A DNA stretch of 64,000 nt from NCBI GenBank assembly GCA_026419785.1, contig JAODTK010005530.1:1-64000 (forward strand), written 5' to 3'. The notes under the pieces were generated by a model. It saw nothing but the letters and a program-made list of their open reading frames with translations, made no database searches and had not been told where the DNA came from. Position 1 is the stretch's first letter; each line of letters opens with the position of its first letter. Below, piece by piece: positions 12,460-24,587 of this stretch. This stretch comes from Sclerodactyla briareus. Its lineage: Eukaryota; Echinodermata; Holothuroidea; Dendrochirotida; Sclerodactylidae. Made by a program: the position numbers and the translations under genes.

Positions 12460-13300
12460 TTCTTGAATTGTCATTTTTCTTGTTATTCCTGATATGTTAA
12501 AATGAAGTATTGACTAGCACACCAAATCTTTCCCCTAACAAGACAGTACAAATTCGTGAATTGTCATTTTAATATTAGCCCAGTGACCAGCCTATATGTA
12601 CCATCCGCCCAGTAGTGGTGTTGCTAACGGGTGGGGGTGGCCATTTGTTCTTGCACGCACCCCCCCCCCCAAGGTTTCTTAGGCAGCTTTTAAAATTTAA
12701 AAATGTTAAGCCCTGTTTGAGCCTGCATCACTGCTTTTAATTGACAAATTCCTAATTGCAATGCCGAAACTGCCTCTTCTTGCGTATACCATCCTCTCAT
12801 TTATTGTTTAATTTTCGACCACCAAATTGTTGTGTTGCCCTCTTCGTAAAATCTGGGTTGCTTCCATTCCACCCTCCCCCTCTCCTTCCAAATTACAGTA
12901 TTCCCCAGTGAAGACAGTACAAATTCTTCACATTGTCATTTATTAATATTCCCTGAATGTCTGAATATTGACTAGCACCAGTGACAGCCTATGTATGATG
13001 TATGAGCCTCCTGATCATAGTGGTCAGTGGTGCTACGGTGGCGTGGGGCATTGCAAGGCAGAAACGCCTCTTTCTTACATGCACCACCCCCCCCGCTCCC
13101 CCAGGTTTCATAGGCAGCCTATGAAATTTGAAAATGTAGCCCTATTTGAAGCCTGCATCCAACTGCATTCATTTACAAATTCCAATTCAAGGCAGATACG
13201 TTTCTTCTTGCGTATATTTTCCTCTACGGATATAGATCTCGATGAGGGTAGACAACTGCCATTTTCTTTCCATATTTTACTCGAGGTAGAATGCTCAAGT
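12460..13300. repeat. Second internal tandem array in block C, about 400-bp period
   Basis: The series 'cagtgaagacagtacaaattcttga', 'gactagcaccagtgac', a GTGG-rich patch, a poly-C run and 'taggcagc..tgaaaatgtagccctatttgaagcctgcatc' occurs at about 12460-12800 and again at about 12895-13240. The same doubled arrangement is present in block D at 52880-53240 and 53385-53700. Confidence 0.7.
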
Positions 13301-15594
13301 TGTTGCCTTTACATTAATTGAAAAACGGTGTTATGATCTTCAAATTTCCCATTTAACTAGTATTAATTACAAGAAAAGCAAGAAAAAAATTTTTTTGGGC
13401 CCACCAGGAATGTCCTGCTAATTCATTTTAGAACACCATGTTCCCCGCCATTATCCTCTTCAACAAACCACTGTCTGCAGTGTTTGTGTATACTATAATA
13501 AAAAGCTTCAGTTGACTGGTCAACATTCCCATCCCTCAAAAGGATTAATCTCTCAAGCTGTTGTGTGTTGATACTGCAAAGAATAAATAAACAACACATA
13601 ATAAAACTTTAGACTTCCTGTCAGACATTCCGTTGGAAATGTCCCCTGGCACTGGCAATGCTCAGATGATTTGAGAGGGGGTATCCAAATCTTCTCTGTG
13701 TTCCTCGTCTCCTGATTATCTGATTGTTTCCACTTTTCCCCCTACTGGGGAATGGCGAAAAGCACGCTTCCAGGTTGTGAATTACTTGACAGGCAGGAGT
13801 GACCATTGGGTATTATTACCTTTGATTCATAGACAAACCCTAATGAAGGGATTAACTGTGGTGTGTGTAGAAGCGTGAGTTGGGGGGAAGAAGAAAGCCA
13901 GGCTCAAAACTTCTGAAAGTACGGAAGGGCCAACTTGTTGGCACTTTTTTGCTATTGAGCAAAAACTGAGGGCATTACCCTGTACCCATGAGCAAAAAGT
14001 GAGGGCATTACCTGTCCCCAGGCAGGAATGGCAGGGGTTTAAGTCTATAAAGTATCTCTCGTCTTCCCCAGTGCCTCCTCTATTCTGGTGTTTGACTGTC
14101 ACATGATGGTGACTTTTTGGGAAAAGTGGTTGCAGGGATATAACTGTTTAAACAATTGGCCAGAAGTCCGATCTGGATCAACATTAACTGAACCCACATA
14201 AATCAGAAATATCTCAAAATGGGCTATATATACTGAAATTACAAAGATCTTTGTCCTGTTCTATTATCTATTTGTATTATTATTGTGCAGTCCAGATTAT
14301 TTGTTATGGAAGGGTGCTGTCTTGGGGTGGGGTCATATCGAGCGCCATTCCTCCTCAACCCTCACCCTTCCTCAACCCCAACCAATGTAAGGAGAGAATA
14401 TGTGATTTTTGAAAGCCGTGTGAAATTTGACCCTATAAATAGCAATAAGACATTTGTGATGGACTGGTAAACTGGCTATTGAGCACTTATTCTGAACAGT
14501 TATGCACTTGTTCAATTGCCATGACCCACCCCCTGTACCCCGCAAAAGGTGAGTCTTGCAACTTCAACAAAATGAATGCACCCTCAGTCATTGTGCCTGA
14601 AAAAATAATGAAATTGATTGCACGCCACATCACTTTGAAAGACACAGCCTACTCTGCTGTACAAAATTGCAACGATTGACGGGCAATGACTGCCCCTCAG
14701 TCACAGTATTGATTAACGACATATGGTAAATTACACCTGTGATACAACAATGCTATTGGACAATGAAAGTACCTACAATGACTCGCCTTGTCCAGGGTAG
14801 TGGAGGAGTGCAAATTGATATATATAGAGGCCTGTATGCACTTCTCTTTCCCCACACCACACATCTACCCCTAAAAAAGATATTTTTTCAGACACATTTG
14901 TTAATGATTTTGGTCGTCCTCCGATTTCAAAGAACTCTGCCACTGTTCATTTCAATCCTATCCTGCTTTGACCACACCAGTCACTTATGATAATGAATGT
15001 TGCCAAGTGATCCTCATCATGTAAGCCTTTCCTGCAGTCTCCTGACTTAGTGTTACGGTCGGTGGGACTTCCCACACCTGAATTGAAACATTGGCCTCGC
15101 GGGGTTACTCGTGCTTTACCTCATCACCTTCAAGATATACTATCAGGGTTTATTGTTCAGTATTGTTCATTTTCAATTGCCCTCAGATGACTTTTTTTTA
15201 CCTGTTCAAAGAACAAGTATTCATCTCAGGCGCTGATTAAAATATTGCGGTGATCGTTTGTGTCAAGGTGTGGGTTTGAGTTTGCACCACACATCTTGCC
15301 GTTGTTTGATAAAGCGGAGTAAGGGGAACATGTCAGGAAAAGAGGCAAGGAATCACTACGCAGAGGTGCATTCTTGTTCTTCCACTCTCTCGCTTCCTGT
15401 TTGTAGGGTCGGAAGACTTCATTGAGGCCCCCATGGATCGCGTATTTGCTCCACACATAGAATTGGTTCAGGAGTGATTCCGGACCCTCCCTCCCCCCCC
15501 CCCCCCCCACATGCTTCCCCCCTCCGAGAATCGAAATCAATAATGGTTGCGCACTTGCAAGCAGCTACACATTTAAAATGATTTATGAAATTTG

Positions 15595-16345
15595 ACTCCT
15601 TTGTCGATTGTGATGATGACTATGATTAAAGCGATGACGAGATGGAGCGATGACGGTGAGGCGTTGCGGTGGGGGCGGTGACGGTGAGATGGCATGACCC
15701 GGTGGAGGCGGTGCGTCGAGGCGGTGACGGTTGATGCGATGACTTGGGGCGTGACTTATGGTGGTGGTGCACTGAAGCAGTATAGGTTGATGAATTGCGT
15801 ATGGCGAAAAATAACTACTGTAGCCGTAGGCGTAGTGGCGATGATGATAGTGGCGATAGTGTTGGTGGTGGCGGCAATGGCGGTGCATGGTGACGATGGC
15901 ATTGGTGGCAATGGTTGTGGTGTTTATGTGAAAGGCGGCAGCGCGCGGCGATACGGATGTGGCGATGAAGGTCCGTGAACGATAACGGCAAGCGGTTGTT
16001 GATGATGGGACGACGAAGATAACTATGAGGATGAGGATGATTAAAATAATGTTTGCAAAGTTGTAGCACCATTGGCGCTTAACTACAGGTCTGGAGTGAT
16101 GTCCGAATAAAGGTGATAATGGATAGTATTAATGACATTGTGAAAATACAATGATGATGAAGTATTTAACGATAATAATGTTGATGGATGATCCATGACA
16201 ATAAATGATTACGATGATGGTGGTAGTAGGATGGCGCTAACTACGGGCTGGAGTGATGTCGATAAAGATGATAACGAATGTAGTTCTGACCATTGTTGAT
16301 AATATAATGACGGTGATTATATTGACGATGTCAGTGTTGATTATG
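15595..16345. repeat. Imperfect (GAT/GGT/GAC)n tract in block A
   Basis: A stretch of degenerate trinucleotides (GATGAT, GGCGGTGACGGT, GTGGTGGTGGCGG). Translation gives low-complexity histidine-rich (minus) or valine/glycine-rich (plus) strings, not a protein domain. Repeated at 20090-20840 in block B. Confidence 0.8.
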
Positions 16346-16461
16346 AATTATGATCATATTATATAATGATGATGGAGGTGTCAGTGGTGGTGTTGATGGC
16401 GAGGAGCGAAGCCCTATCATGGTAATAGAAATAGCGGTCTCGGTTATGATACGTTTGTATC

Positions 16462-16715
16462 CTGTCACCATGTCCTGCACCCCTCCTTCCGTTCACGATA
16501 CTGATCGCCCTACATCGCTCCACGACTCCTCGTTCTGAAAGGTGACTAGATTCTCCACTGGCGTCAGCGACGACGTCGCCCATCGTACATTCTTCAGAGC
16601 GACAGGTGAGTTTATCTCCCTCGAGAAGGACATAGGTCGCTCCTAACCACGTTGCCGAGAATTCGCTGATAGGAGCCCGCCCTTCATTGATTTCTTTCTG
16701 CCATAGCGTCACTGT
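16462..16715 (-). CDS. 5'-nucleotidase (NT5E/CD73-like) exon 5, copy in block A, frame-disrupted
   Basis: Part of an ecto-5'-nucleotidase, a membrane-anchored zinc enzyme that dephosphorylates extracellular AMP to adenosine in its vertebrate form. The acceptor TTTCAG lies at 16716-16721. Reading on the minus strand gives GATYVLLEGDKLTCRSEECT followed by MGDVVADA, matching the family's conserved E-C-N-M-G-N segment at the start of the C-terminal domain. One or two indels later there is 'IVNGRRG', aligning with the substrate-binding N-G-G-G loop. The exon starts in the phase left open by exon 4 (one base, giving D as first codon). The 3' boundary is inferred from comparison with the block B copy, where a GTATAC donor is visible; it is approximate. 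At least three frame breaks occur. It is duplicated at 20924-21180, and which copy would be used is unknown. Confidence 0.8.
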
Positions 16716-16725
16716 CTGAAACATT

Positions 16726-16868
16726 ATTATTATGATATATTATTATTATTTTTATTATTATTATTATTCTATTATTATTATTATTATTATTAAGTATTAT
16801 TAATTATATTATATTATTATTATTATTATTATATATTATTTTAATTATTATTATTATTATTATTATAA
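16726..16868. repeat. (ATT)n microsatellite abutting the exon 5 acceptor
   Basis: About 140 bases of (ATT)n/(TTA)n with interruptions. On the minus strand it is (AAT)n placed only about ten bases upstream of the TTTCAG acceptor of nucleotidase exon 5, so the usual pyrimidine tract is almost absent. Confidence 0.9.
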
Positions 16869-17499
16869 TGCCAATATAGCGAAAAAAATCCATAAAGTTT
16901 CAATGCGCTAATTATTTTAATGATAACCAGAGAGCTCTAGAATTGAATTGCTGTCCACATGCTCGTTGTCATGTAGAAATTTTCCGTGTTTGACTCATGG
17001 GGAATGGTCCAGCTGCCGATTTGGAAATGAAACATTAAATGGAGTATCTTTCAGTCTCCCCCCCCCCCCCCCCCCCCGGCCTCCCCGGTCAAACTCCAAC
17101 GCGTTAAAACAACTGATTGGGGGTGTGGCGTTACAAAATATCAACCCTATGTCATAAGCCCTTGGTTGATGACATGCCTATCGAGAAATATCGATGATAC
17201 ATCTATCTAATTAGGCCTATACGGTGCATATGGTAGTGCATAACACACACGCCGCGGGTCAACGCCCACGCGTTGTAGGCTACCCAGGTCGACTATTAAT
17301 TATCGACCTTGAATATGTTTAGGAAGTTCGGGTTAAAGTTCAATCTCCCATTTTTAATCCGCCAATAAAGGTAAAAACTAACAACCACCGTCCACCCCGG
17401 AATCCAACCTTACACCGCTCTCCGGGCTGGTAAATTATACTACTTCCTAATAATATAAATATGATAATCAACTGCGATTGTGATTTAAACCAAAGGACA

Positions 17500-18070
17500 A
17501 CTGCAGGTTTGAATACAACCGAGGTTACATGTGGGAATGGAAAACTGTATCTATAGCTCCACCCAATTTCAATACAATGTTTCCTATGTTGAGTTATTGC
17601 TTTCAAAGTTTGGACGCATGGGCGAGAAACTGGAGAGAATCATTTGCGCAGTACCGCGGCATGACGTCCACATGGACAACACAGGGGACTTTATGTTATG
17701 TATTTGATGTTTCGTTTGTTGAATAAGTCAACATTTTGCATAAGTTCTGTTGTCTTTCGATCACCAAGTGACGCAAAGACCACCTACCCCACCCACTACA
17801 GTAAAACTCCTCCTATAGACTAAATGCTTTCGCAACGTGAATTTATATTTTAATTTCAATAGAATACCAAGAATGTTTGCAGGGTTTGTGAAAGTATGAC
17901 ATCAATTATCATTGCATTATGGGATGCTTCGATCTTGCGCAATACACCAACTTCAGATGACTATAACTCCCGTAACGGAAAGTCCCATGAACTTCCTGTT
18001 TGGACTTGACGCATTCAGTTTTTCGCAGCTATTAATACCCCGTACATCAATCATCATGCAGTATTCCTTT
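17500..18070. repeat. Interspersed repeat, about 570 bp, copy in block A
   Basis: Contains 'acatgtgggaatggaaaac', 'caatgtttcctat..gagttattg', 'gaataagtcaacatt', 'agttctgttgtctttc', 'actcctcctatagactaaa' and 'catgaacttcc'. Related copies occur in block B (21960-22520), at 56055-56420 (plus) and in part at 49500-49720 (minus). It is non-coding in all copies and its presence outside the A/B duplication marks it as an interspersed element. Confidence 0.7.
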
Positions 18071-18199
18071 AAATAGGGGACGCCGGGCTGAGGAGACTAG
18101 AGGTCTCATGGGCAGGCTGCTCAGATGCTTAGCCATATCCAACAATGATGCGTACAGTCGCATGGATAGGTGTATAGTCTCCATTATGCATCCATCACC

Positions 18200-18700
18200 C
18201 GAGCCACATTTCCACACCAGTTCCTCGCTACGCCGGATCTGGATCACAAAATTGACACTTATCAAACTGAAGAAGAACTACGCCGCGATGTTCCCCCCCC
18301 TCACATCAGATGCACCAATAACAATTGGATACGGTACCAAAACGGACGAACTTACGATGTGACCAACCAACTCCCTTGGTCATACCGTAGCAGCACTTAA
18401 GGATTGATTTTTCAGTCATGTCGCGAGACGCCAAGAAGAAGCTCCAGCTAAGATCGCTCTGAGAGAAGCATTGAGACAATAGGCTACTCAGACTACGAAG
18501 TCAGTTTTGTGAAGACCCGTGGACTACCTTGCTCGAAAAAATGAAATTCACAATTCCGGACATCAACATTAACAGTTGCGAGCACTAAACCTCGCGCAAG
18601 ATCGTGATACGAGCGGGGGTTGATTAGTGGCATGTCGGAAAGACGAGACTCAACCACCTACGACTACTCGCTCGCGCCCTATATATCAACTCGTACAATA
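18200..18700 (+). mobile_element. RTE-like non-LTR retrotransposon 3' fragment in block A
   Basis: C-terminal part of a LINE reverse transcriptase ORF, in several frames because of indels. Visible pieces: HKIDTYQTEEELRRDV (compare KIDTFQRRLLRNVLSIR in the minus-strand relative at 28180-29010), 'HVARRQEEAPAKIALREALR', 'INS..EALNLAQDRDT' and 'GLIS'. The last is the conserved L-A-Q-D-R-x-x-W-R-x-L-I tail found in RTE- and L1-type elements. Catalytic motifs are not present; this is a 5'-truncated copy. A second copy lies in block B at about 22680-23130. Confidence 0.75.
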
Positions 18701-19345
18701 CAACGATCCTGTACATGCCCCTCCCACAAATCTTCCTGCCAATTCACCGGGAAAAAGTGTATGGGGCGTTCAATTTTTTAATAACGCGAGTAATATTTGT
18801 CCACAGAGTTGGTCTACGAAAGTGTTCATCATTACAAAACCGGATAACCTTGTATGGTATGGTAAAAAACGATGAGGCAATATGTCACAAAGGAGGAGGC
18901 CTTTCATTGCGCCCCAGGAAGATATTATGAACCCAATGTATTGGGTTGTAAAAGTATGTAAAGCTGTAAATTTTTAAAATCAGACGAGTCCCTACGCTTT
19001 TGCATGTAGCTATCCGTAATGTATACGCGAGTGGAAAAGAATTAATGGTGGAACGAAAGTGCCCTCTGATGTATGTGCACCCCCCCACACGTTTTGGCAG
19101 CTTCGTATACCTTGTCCGAATACTCAGTATGGAAGCTCTATTCTTCCTCTATATTCTTGCAGACGGTACAGAATATCAAAGAAAAAATGAACGGGGATGG
19201 GAACCTTTAACAAAATGGCGATGACCGCAACTGGCAGTGCTCATCGGGGGGGGGGGCATGAGTTTGGGAAACCGCTGAGCTAATGGTGTCAACTATACGC
19301 ACTCTTTGCAAATACACTCCCGTATAGGAGATCAGGATCGCCTAG

Positions 19346-19626
19346 CAGTGGCGTACCCACAGGAGGGATTGTTGGTTCAGAACCGCCAGACCCCAGTGAT
19401 CAATACTTTGTTACACAAAGACACCAGAACAAAAACTTTTTTGTAGTGGAGGGTTTTGCACTGTTATTTACAAATTTGCAGCAGCATGTGTCCAGGGGCC
19501 CATGAAGGTGATATTGTGTCAAATCGGGCGGGTGCACGCCATTTAATGAGGGCGCACTTCTCTTGGTTCGACCTCAAACCCCCCCCACCCCACCCTCACG
19601 CCAAATCTTTCGTTACGCGCCTGTAG
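19346..19626. mobile_element. Short TIR element (MITE-like), 281 bp, in block A
   Basis: Left end CAGTGGCGTACCC (19346) and right end, reverse complement CTACAGGCGCGTAAC (19626), form imperfect terminal inverted repeats. The interior is non-coding and includes a C run near 19580. A matching copy lies at 23832-24123 in block B. Ends of the form CAG-N-GGCGTA are common among invertebrate DNA transposons. Confidence 0.55.
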
Positions 19627-20923
19627 CCTGACAGTGTCCGCTTGGTTTATGAGTTCACCAAGAAGGTCCTACTGATGCACTAGAACAGGACTCTGGTGGA
19701 GTATGTGAAAATTTAATGACGCTCGTCAGCTTGCCAATGCCTATGCTCTCGCCTTGGCAAACACATATACTCCTTTCCATCCCACTGAACTGAAGAGAGA
19801 AAGCATGTCTTGACGTGGCAAATCTTTTTCTGAAACGTCATCCCTGTTCTCCTCAGAAAGCATAGCCACCTCAGTGGCACCGCATGTTAACTTCAATTTC
19901 CGGCAATGAATGGATGATGCATATGATTCGTGACCCTCCCTCCCCCCCCCCACCCCAACTTGCTTCCCCCCCCCTCCGACGAATCGAAATAATAAGTGGG
20001 TTGCGCACTTGCAAGCGAGCGACGCCGAAGCGGGGCCACGGCAGAAATATTAGGAAAAAGGACTCAGGAGTTATTGAAATTGCCTTATGTCGATTGTGAT
20101 GATGATATGAGTAAAGCGAGGGTGGAGGCGATTGACGGTGGAGCGGTGAACGGTGGGGGCTGGTGACGGTGGAGGCAATGACGGTGGAGGGCGGTGACGG
20201 TCGAGGCGGTGACGGTGGAGGGATGACTGTGGGGCGCTGACGTTGGGGGTGGTGGTGATGGCGGTGGTGGTGATGGCGGTAGGGCGATAACTATGTAGCG
20301 TAGGCGGTGAGTGGCGATGATGATAGTGGCGATAGTGTTGGTGGTGGCGGCAATGGCGGTGCATGGTGACGATGGCATTGGTGGCAATGGGTGGTGTTGA
20401 TGGCAAAGGCGCGTGGCGCGGACACGATGCAGGATGTGGCGATGAAGGTCGTGACGATAACGGAGCGGTTGTTGAGGATGGGGACGAAGAGAACTATGAG
20501 GAGAGGATGATTAAAATATGTTTGGCAAAGTGTAGCATCATGGCGCTAACTACAGGTATGGATTGATGTCCGATTAAAGGGTGAAATGGATATATTAATG
20601 ACATTGGATGAGAAAAAAAATGATGATGATTATATTAACGGATAATATGTTGAGTCATGATTCTGATCATATAATGATTACGATGATGGTGGTAGTAGTT
20701 ATTGGCGCTAAACTACGGTCTGGAGTGAGGTCGAATAAGATGATAACGAATGTATATGACATGTGATAAATATACTGACGGTGATTATATTGACGATGAT
20801 AATGTGATTAGAGTATGATCAATATTATGATATGATGAGTGGAGGGTCAGTGGTGGTGTGATGCGAGGAGCGAAGCCGATCATGGAATAAGAATAGCGGT
20901 ATAGGTTATGATACGTGGTATAC

Positions 20924-21180
20924 AGGGTCCACCGATGTCCGCACCTCTCCGTTCAAAGATAATGATCGCCACATCGCTCCACTTGTGACTCCTCGTCTGA
21001 AAGGTGGGGGGAACTAGATTCTCCAGCATGGCGTCAGCGACGACGTCGCCCATCGTACATTCTTCAGAGCGGACAGGTGCGAGTTTATCCCTCGAGAAGG
21101 ACATAGGTCTCTCATAACCACAGTGGCCGAGAATGCTGATAGGAGCCCCCATTCATTGATTTCTGCCAGAGCGTCACTGT
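20924..21180 (-). CDS. 5'-nucleotidase (NT5E/CD73-like) exon 5, copy in block B, frame-disrupted
   Basis: Second copy of nucleotidase exon 5. The acceptor is TTTCCAG (21181-21187). In the phase set by exon 4 it opens DSDALAEINEW, then frame changes give ETYVLLEG, RSEECTMGDVVADAMLENLV, WSDVAIII and NGEVRTSVD. These fragments match family segments in the right order: the K-T-x-V-x-L-x-G stretch, the E-C-N-M-G-N-L-x-x-D-A-M motif, and the region before and including N-G-G-G-I-R. The DAM motif is better preserved here than in block A. A GTATAC donor follows at 20923. This copy is the nearer one to exon 4, about 4.9 kb downstream of it. Disruption pattern (four or more indels) looks like raw long-read error but could be decay. 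Confidence 0.8.
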
Positions 21181-21187
21181 CTGGAAA

Positions 21188-21329
21188 CATTTATTATATT
21201 ATTATTATATTTTATTATTATATTCTATTATTATTATATTATTATGAGTATTATTATTATTATTATTATTATTGATATTTAGTATTATTATTATATGAGA
21301 TATATTATTATTATTATTATCTTGTATTA
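21188..21329. repeat. (ATT)n microsatellite, block B
   Basis: Counterpart of the block A tract at 16726-16868, again directly upstream of the exon 5 acceptor on the minus strand. Confidence 0.9.
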
Positions 21330-22679
21330 TTATGCCATATAGCGAAAAAAATCCAGAAAGTTCAATGCGCTCAATTAATGTTAATGTAACCAGAGAGCTC
21401 TTAAGAATTGAATGCGGTACCACTGCTCGTTGTCATGTAGAAAAGTTTTCCGGTTTACTCATGGGGAATGTCCGGCTGCTGATTTGGAAATGAAACATTC
21501 AAATGGAGTATCTTTCAGTCTCCCCCCCCCCCACACCCGGCCTCCCGGGTTCAAAGCCAAACGCGTTAAAACAAACTGATTGGGGGTGTGGCGTTACAAA
21601 ATATCAACCCATGTCATAACCCGGGGGTTGATGACAGTGCATAATCGAAGAAATATCGATGAGACAATCATCATTAGGCCTATACGGTGCATATGGTAGT
21701 GCATAACACACACATACGCGGGTACAACGCCACGCGTTGAGGCTACCCAATGGGCGATCAGTATACGCCATGATGTTTAGGAAGTCGGGTTTAAGGTTCA
21801 ATACCCCATTTTAATCCAGCCAATAAATTGTTAAAAACTAACACCACCAGTCCACCACCGGAATCACCTTTACACGTCTCCGGCTGGTAAATTATACTAC
21901 TTCCTAATCTATATAAATATGATAATAAACTGCGATATGTGATTTACTAAAGGAACAACTGAAGGTTTTTGAATACAACAGAGGTTACATGTGGGGAATG
22001 GAAAACTGATCATCGCTCCACCCATTTCAATACAATGTTCCTATGTGGAGTTATTGGCTTTCAAAGTTTGGACCATTGGGCGGAGAAAACAACTGGAGAG
22101 AATACATTGCCGCAGTACCGCATGACGTCACACAGGGACAACACAGGGAATTATGTTATGTTTTGATTGTTTCTTTGTTGAATAAGTCAACATTAATCAG
22201 AAGTTCTGTTGTCTTTCTCGAAACAAAGTGACCAACAACACCTACAAACCCACTCAGTAAACTCCTCCTATAGACTAAAAATGCACTTTTCGAAGTGAGA
22301 ATTAATGTGTCCGATTTCAATAAGAAACAAGAATGTTTGCAGGGTTGTGCAAGTATGACATTCATTTATTATTGCATGCTGGGAGGCATTTCGATCATTG
22401 CGACAATACACAAAACTTCCAGATGATAGAATCGTAACGGAACAGTCCCATGAACTTCTCTGGTTGGGGACTGACGCATTAAGTGTTTATCCAGCTATTA
22501 AAGTAGCCCTGTATAAATCATACTGCAGTAGTCCTAAAGCATAGGGGAAGAGGGCTGCCGGAGACGAGAGGCTCATGGGCAGGCGCCTAAGATGCTTAGT
22601 GTGCAATATCCAATGATGCGTCAGTCGCAGGAATAGGTGATAGTATCAGTATGCATCCATGCACTCCCGATCCACATTT

Positions 22680-23130
22680 CACCAGTTCCTCGCTGTCGCC
22701 AGATCTTGATCACAAAATTGACACTTATCAAACTGAAGAAGACTACTCCGCGATGTTCTCAACATCAGATGCACCAATACCCAATTGGATACGGTCCCAA
22801 ACGACGAACTAATGATGTGACCAACCAATCCCTTGGTCATCCGTAGCAAGCACTAGAGGATTGATATTTTCGGTCACGATGCGAGACGCCAGAAGAAGCT
22901 CCAGCGAAGATCGCTTGAGAGAAGGCATTGGACTAGCTAAATAAGACTACTGGAGTCAGTTGGGAGACCTGCGAATACCTTGCTCGAAAAAAATGAAATT
23001 CACAATTCCGCGGACATCAACATTAACAGATTTTGAGGAAGCACTAAACCTCCGCGCAAGATCGTGATACGAGGCGGGGGTTGATTAGTGAGCCATGTCG
23101 GAAAGACGAGACCTCAACCTATATATCGCT
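22680..23130 (+). mobile_element. RTE-like non-LTR retrotransposon 3' fragment in block B
   Basis: Copy of the block A fragment. Readable parts include KIDTYQTEE, the N-I-N segment followed by 'FEEALNL', then a frameshifted A-Q-D-R. It was duplicated together with its surroundings, not inserted twice. Confidence 0.7.
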
Positions 23131-23831
23131 CGCGCCTATAGATCAACCGTACAATTACAACGATATGTAGTAGGCGCCACTACCAAAAATTCCTTCCTGC
23201 CATCTCACTGGAAAAAGTGTATGGGGCGTTCAATTTTTAATAAACGCGAGTAATATTTGTACAGAGTTGGTCGACGAAGGGTTTCATCATTACAAAAAAC
23301 AGGTAAACCTTGTATGGTATGGTAAAAAAATCGATGAGGACAAGATGTCACAAGTGAGGATGCGTCATTGCGCCCAAGGAAGAATGACCGTAGGTGTAGA
23401 GCCGAACCCGAAATGTATTGGGTTGTTAAAAGTGTAAAGCTGTAAAAAGTTGTAAAAACAGAAGAGTCCCGTACCGTTGGCCTGGAGGGCGATCGGAATG
23501 TGTAGTACGACGAGTGGAAAATAATTAATGGGGGAACGAAAGTGCACTCTGATGTAGGTGCCCCCACCACATTTGGGCAGCTTCTATCCCCGTGTCCGAT
23601 ACTCAGGAGAAGCTCTTCTCTATATTCTTGCAGGGACGCGTACAGAACATATCAGAAAGGAACCGGGGGGGGGAACCTCTAACAAAATGGCGAGTGCCCG
23701 CAACTGGACAGGCTCATGGGGGGGGGGGGGGGGGGCATGAGTGAGGGAAAACCAGCTGAGCTGAATGGGGTCAACTATACCGCACTCTTGCAAAATACAT
23801 CCCGATAGGTAGAAGAATCAGGATTAGCCTA

Positions 23832-24123
23832 GCAGTGGAGTACCCCCCGGAGGGAGTTGGGGTTCAGAACCCCAGACCCAGTGATCAATATGTTAACACA
23901 AGACAACACAAGAAAAAAAAATTTTTGTAGTTCAGGGAGGGTTTTGCACAGATGTTATTTAGCAAATATTGCAGCGCATGTGTCCAGGGGCCCCATGAAT
24001 GGTGATAATTTGTAAATAGGGAGGGTGACGCCATTTATTAGGGCCCGCACCTTCTATTGGGCTCCGAACTCAACCCCCCCCCCCCCCCCACCTCAAGAAC
24101 CAAAGCTTCGGGACGCGCTGTAG
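23832..24123. mobile_element. Short TIR element (MITE-like) in block B
   Basis: Copy of the element at 19346-19626 with left end CAGTGGAGTACCC and right end GACGCGCTGTAG. An internal C run is longer here (24074-24089). Confidence 0.5.
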
Positions 24124-24587
24124 CCTGGACAGTGTACCGCTGGGTATGAGGTAACCCAAGAAGTCCTGATGATGCAATAGAACAGGATATGTTGAGTATG
24201 TGAAAATTTTAATGACGATCGTCAACTTGCCCATGCCTATTCTCTCGCAGTGGCAAACAAACATATACTCGTTCATCCCAAAATGAACGGAAAGAGAAGA
24301 AGCAGGTCTTGAATTGGCTAATCTTTCTGAACGTATCCCTGTTCTTCCCTCAGAAAGCCAGCGCACCTCAGTGCCACAGATGATTAACATTTAATTCCGG
24401 CAGATCAGATATGGAATGTCGATTAAACCGGGGTGACGACGGTTCAAGAACCAGCGGGAGGTTCCGCTCAGAAAGGTGGCCAGGGCGTAGCGAGAGGGGA
24501 GGTGTTGTGGGGTGTCACTCCCCCCAATAATTTCATCGCCGTCGGCAAATTTCGGGTCTGTCGGCAAAAAGGAGAGAGAAGGAATAA

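Larger units (their letters stand above)
11405..15430. repeat. Block C: repeat-rich segment duplicated at 51425-55765
   Basis: About 4 kb that aligns in order and orientation with 51425-55765. Shared landmarks include 'tatctcggcaacg', 'gtcaatgac..taccatacta', a poly-C stretch followed by 'aggtttc(a)taggcagc', 'gcctgcatcactgc', 'ctcagtcac', and 'atgactcgccttgtccaggg'. Differences are mostly one- to few-base indels. No open frame is conserved between the copies, so this appears to be non-coding repeat DNA rather than a gene. The unit contains two internal tandem arrays described separately. Confidence 0.8.
15478..19907. repeat. Block A: first copy of a 4.45-kb head-to-tail duplication
   Basis: Aligns over its full length with block B (19930-24405). 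Shared landmarks in order: a poly-C run with 'gaccctccctccccc', a GAT/GGT trinucleotide-rich tract, nucleotidase exon 5 on the minus strand, an (ATT)n microsatellite, a second poly-C run, a 570-bp interspersed repeat, an RTE-like reverse transcriptase tail on the plus strand, a poly-G run, and a 281-bp TIR element. Differences are dominated by one- to three-base indels. Either a recent tandem duplication or two alleles/reads joined in assembly could explain it. Confidence 0.85.
19930..24405. repeat. Block B: second copy of the 4.45-kb head-to-tail duplication
   Basis: Same content and order as block A: trinucleotide tract 20090-20840, exon 5 copy at 20924-21180, (ATT)n at 21188-21329, the interspersed repeat at 21960-22520, RTE-like 3' fragment at 22680-23130, G run at 23719-23734, TIR element 23832-24123. 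Small indels separate the copies throughout and are heavier than substitutions. The junction with block A lies at 'gaccctccctcccc' near 19932. Confidence 0.85.

Noticed and set aside
15414..15475. Acceptor-like TTTGTAG followed by SEDFIEAPMDRVFAPHIELV on the plus strand
   Set aside because: Only about 20 codons before a stop, and the equivalent position is lost in block D; too short to call an exon.
15583..16072. Histidine-rich open frames on the minus strand (HRHCRHHQHYRHYHH)
   Set aside because: They are translations of a degenerate GAT/GGT trinucleotide tract, and the frame is not conserved in the duplicate at 20085-20400.
19690..19900. Conserved stretch between blocks A and B with readable frames on both strands
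   Set aside because: Similarity only reflects the duplication; neither strand gives a recognisable protein in both copies.
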